From assembly GCA_934090935.1 (NCBI GenBank), contig CAKOKD010000006.1, forward strand, positions 1 through 62,352: a stretch of 62,352 nt of DNA, written 5' to 3'. Made by a program: the position numbers and the translations under genes. The notes under the pieces are model-generated. The model ran no database searches. It saw nothing but the letters and a program-made list of their open reading frames with translations, and was not told the origin of the DNA. Below, piece after piece: positions 61,440 to 62,352 of the stretch (positions are counted from its first letter, which is position 1; each line of letters begins with the position of its first letter). The stretch is from an uncultured Bacilli bacterium. GTDB taxonomy: Bacteria > Bacillota_I > Bacilli_A > RF39 > UBA660.

Positions 61440-61513
61440 ATTAATTGTGCTCCGGAAAAAAGGACATCAAAAAAGTGTCAATTAATAAACTAATAAAAAG
61501 TTAGAAAAAAGTA

Positions 61514-61542
61514 TTGACATAAGTTAAAAAGTACGATAAAAT
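61514..61542 (+). promoter_or_regulatory. rRNA promoter P2
   Basis: TTGACA, 17-base spacer, TAAAAT, with an A-tract in front. Confidence 0.82.
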
Positions 61543-61626
61543 CAATATCGTGACTCAAGAAAAAGATGTAAAGTGAGGCACAAAAAAAGATGTAAATATC
61601 AAATTTAAAAAATGTCAAAAAAAGTG

Positions 61627-61655
61627 TTGACAACAATTTGAAAATTTGATATATT
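61627..61655 (+). promoter_or_regulatory. rRNA promoter P3
   Basis: TTGACA, 17-base spacer, TATATT, with an A-tract and GTG in front. A box-A-like element, GATCTTTGAAAACTA (61690-61704), lies in the leader before the 16S gene. Confidence 0.82.
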
Positions 61656-61756
61656 ACTAATGCACTGGTCAAAAGACCTTGCAAAAACGATCTTTGAAAA
61701 CTAAGTAAAATGTCAAAAATTTGAGTAGCTAGATTAAACTTAAATAATAATTTATT

Positions 61757-62352
<596 letters not shown>

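Overview
The window reads as 62 kb of a chromosome from an uncultured, AT-rich Gram-positive relative. The best guess is a gut Bacilli lineage of the former Mollicutes type (RF39-like or a near Erysipelotrichia/Acholeplasma relative). The reasons are very low GC, reduced operons in Bacillus order, standard code (TGG for Trp, TGA used as a stop, for example at the end of the tagO-like gene), three CCA-encoding tRNA genes, and the 5' part of a 16S rRNA gene at the right edge. The taxonomic call is inference from content, not a search.

Layout. 1-4020: a small XRE regulator and two acidic small proteins on the minus strand, then a divergent three-gene operon of unknown helical-repeat proteins. 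4078-10574: tRNA-Glu, a TagO/WecA-like transferase with a HAD phosphatase, PduL-type phosphotransacylase, Dus, then a membrane-tethered XRE regulator followed by a secreted protein and an FtsX-like permease. 10679-21688: uvrA, lgt, a collagen-like protein with a glycosyltransferase, pcrA, a kinase-like protein and ligA. uvrA and pcrA both carry a LexA-like box inside the promoter spacer. 21753-30040: a GGDEF receptor, a BrkB-type membrane protein, a decayed pair of ECF-type ATPases in the classical place before truA-rplM-rpsI, and a large membrane protein. 30101-38595: tilS-ftsH, then mrnC-rlmB-sigH-like-secE-nusG-rplK-rplA-rplJ-rplL in Bacillus order.

38660-42410: where rpoB-rpoC would normally follow rplL there is instead an XRE regulator, an ABC ATPase, two FtsX-like proteins and a small secreted peptide whose best start is the non-standard codon ATA. 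42577-46816: rpsL-rpsG-fusA-tuf. 46906-56294: YitT, DUF6512-like protein, a lone ClpA-like AAA protein, a radical SAM protein, a large membrane protein, a cytoplasmic LacI-like sensor fused to an intact GGDEF domain, and tex. 56394-61333: tRNA-Gly and tRNA-Asn, a LysM-like protein, a GH73-like exported hydrolase, pgk-tpiA and a DUF402 phosphatase. 61334-62352: three tandem promoters and the 16S rRNA start.

How it works together. Most of the window is housekeeping (translation, repair, glycolysis, protein quality control). Envelope genes (tagO-like, lgt, GH73, collagen-like protein with its glycosyltransferase) suggest a cell that keeps a decorated surface and possibly a wall or wall-like polymer. 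Two GGDEF proteins point to cyclic-di-GMP signalling. The least explained parts are the helical-repeat operon (1083-4020), the transporter/peptide island at the missing rpoBC site, and the degenerate ECF ATPase pair.
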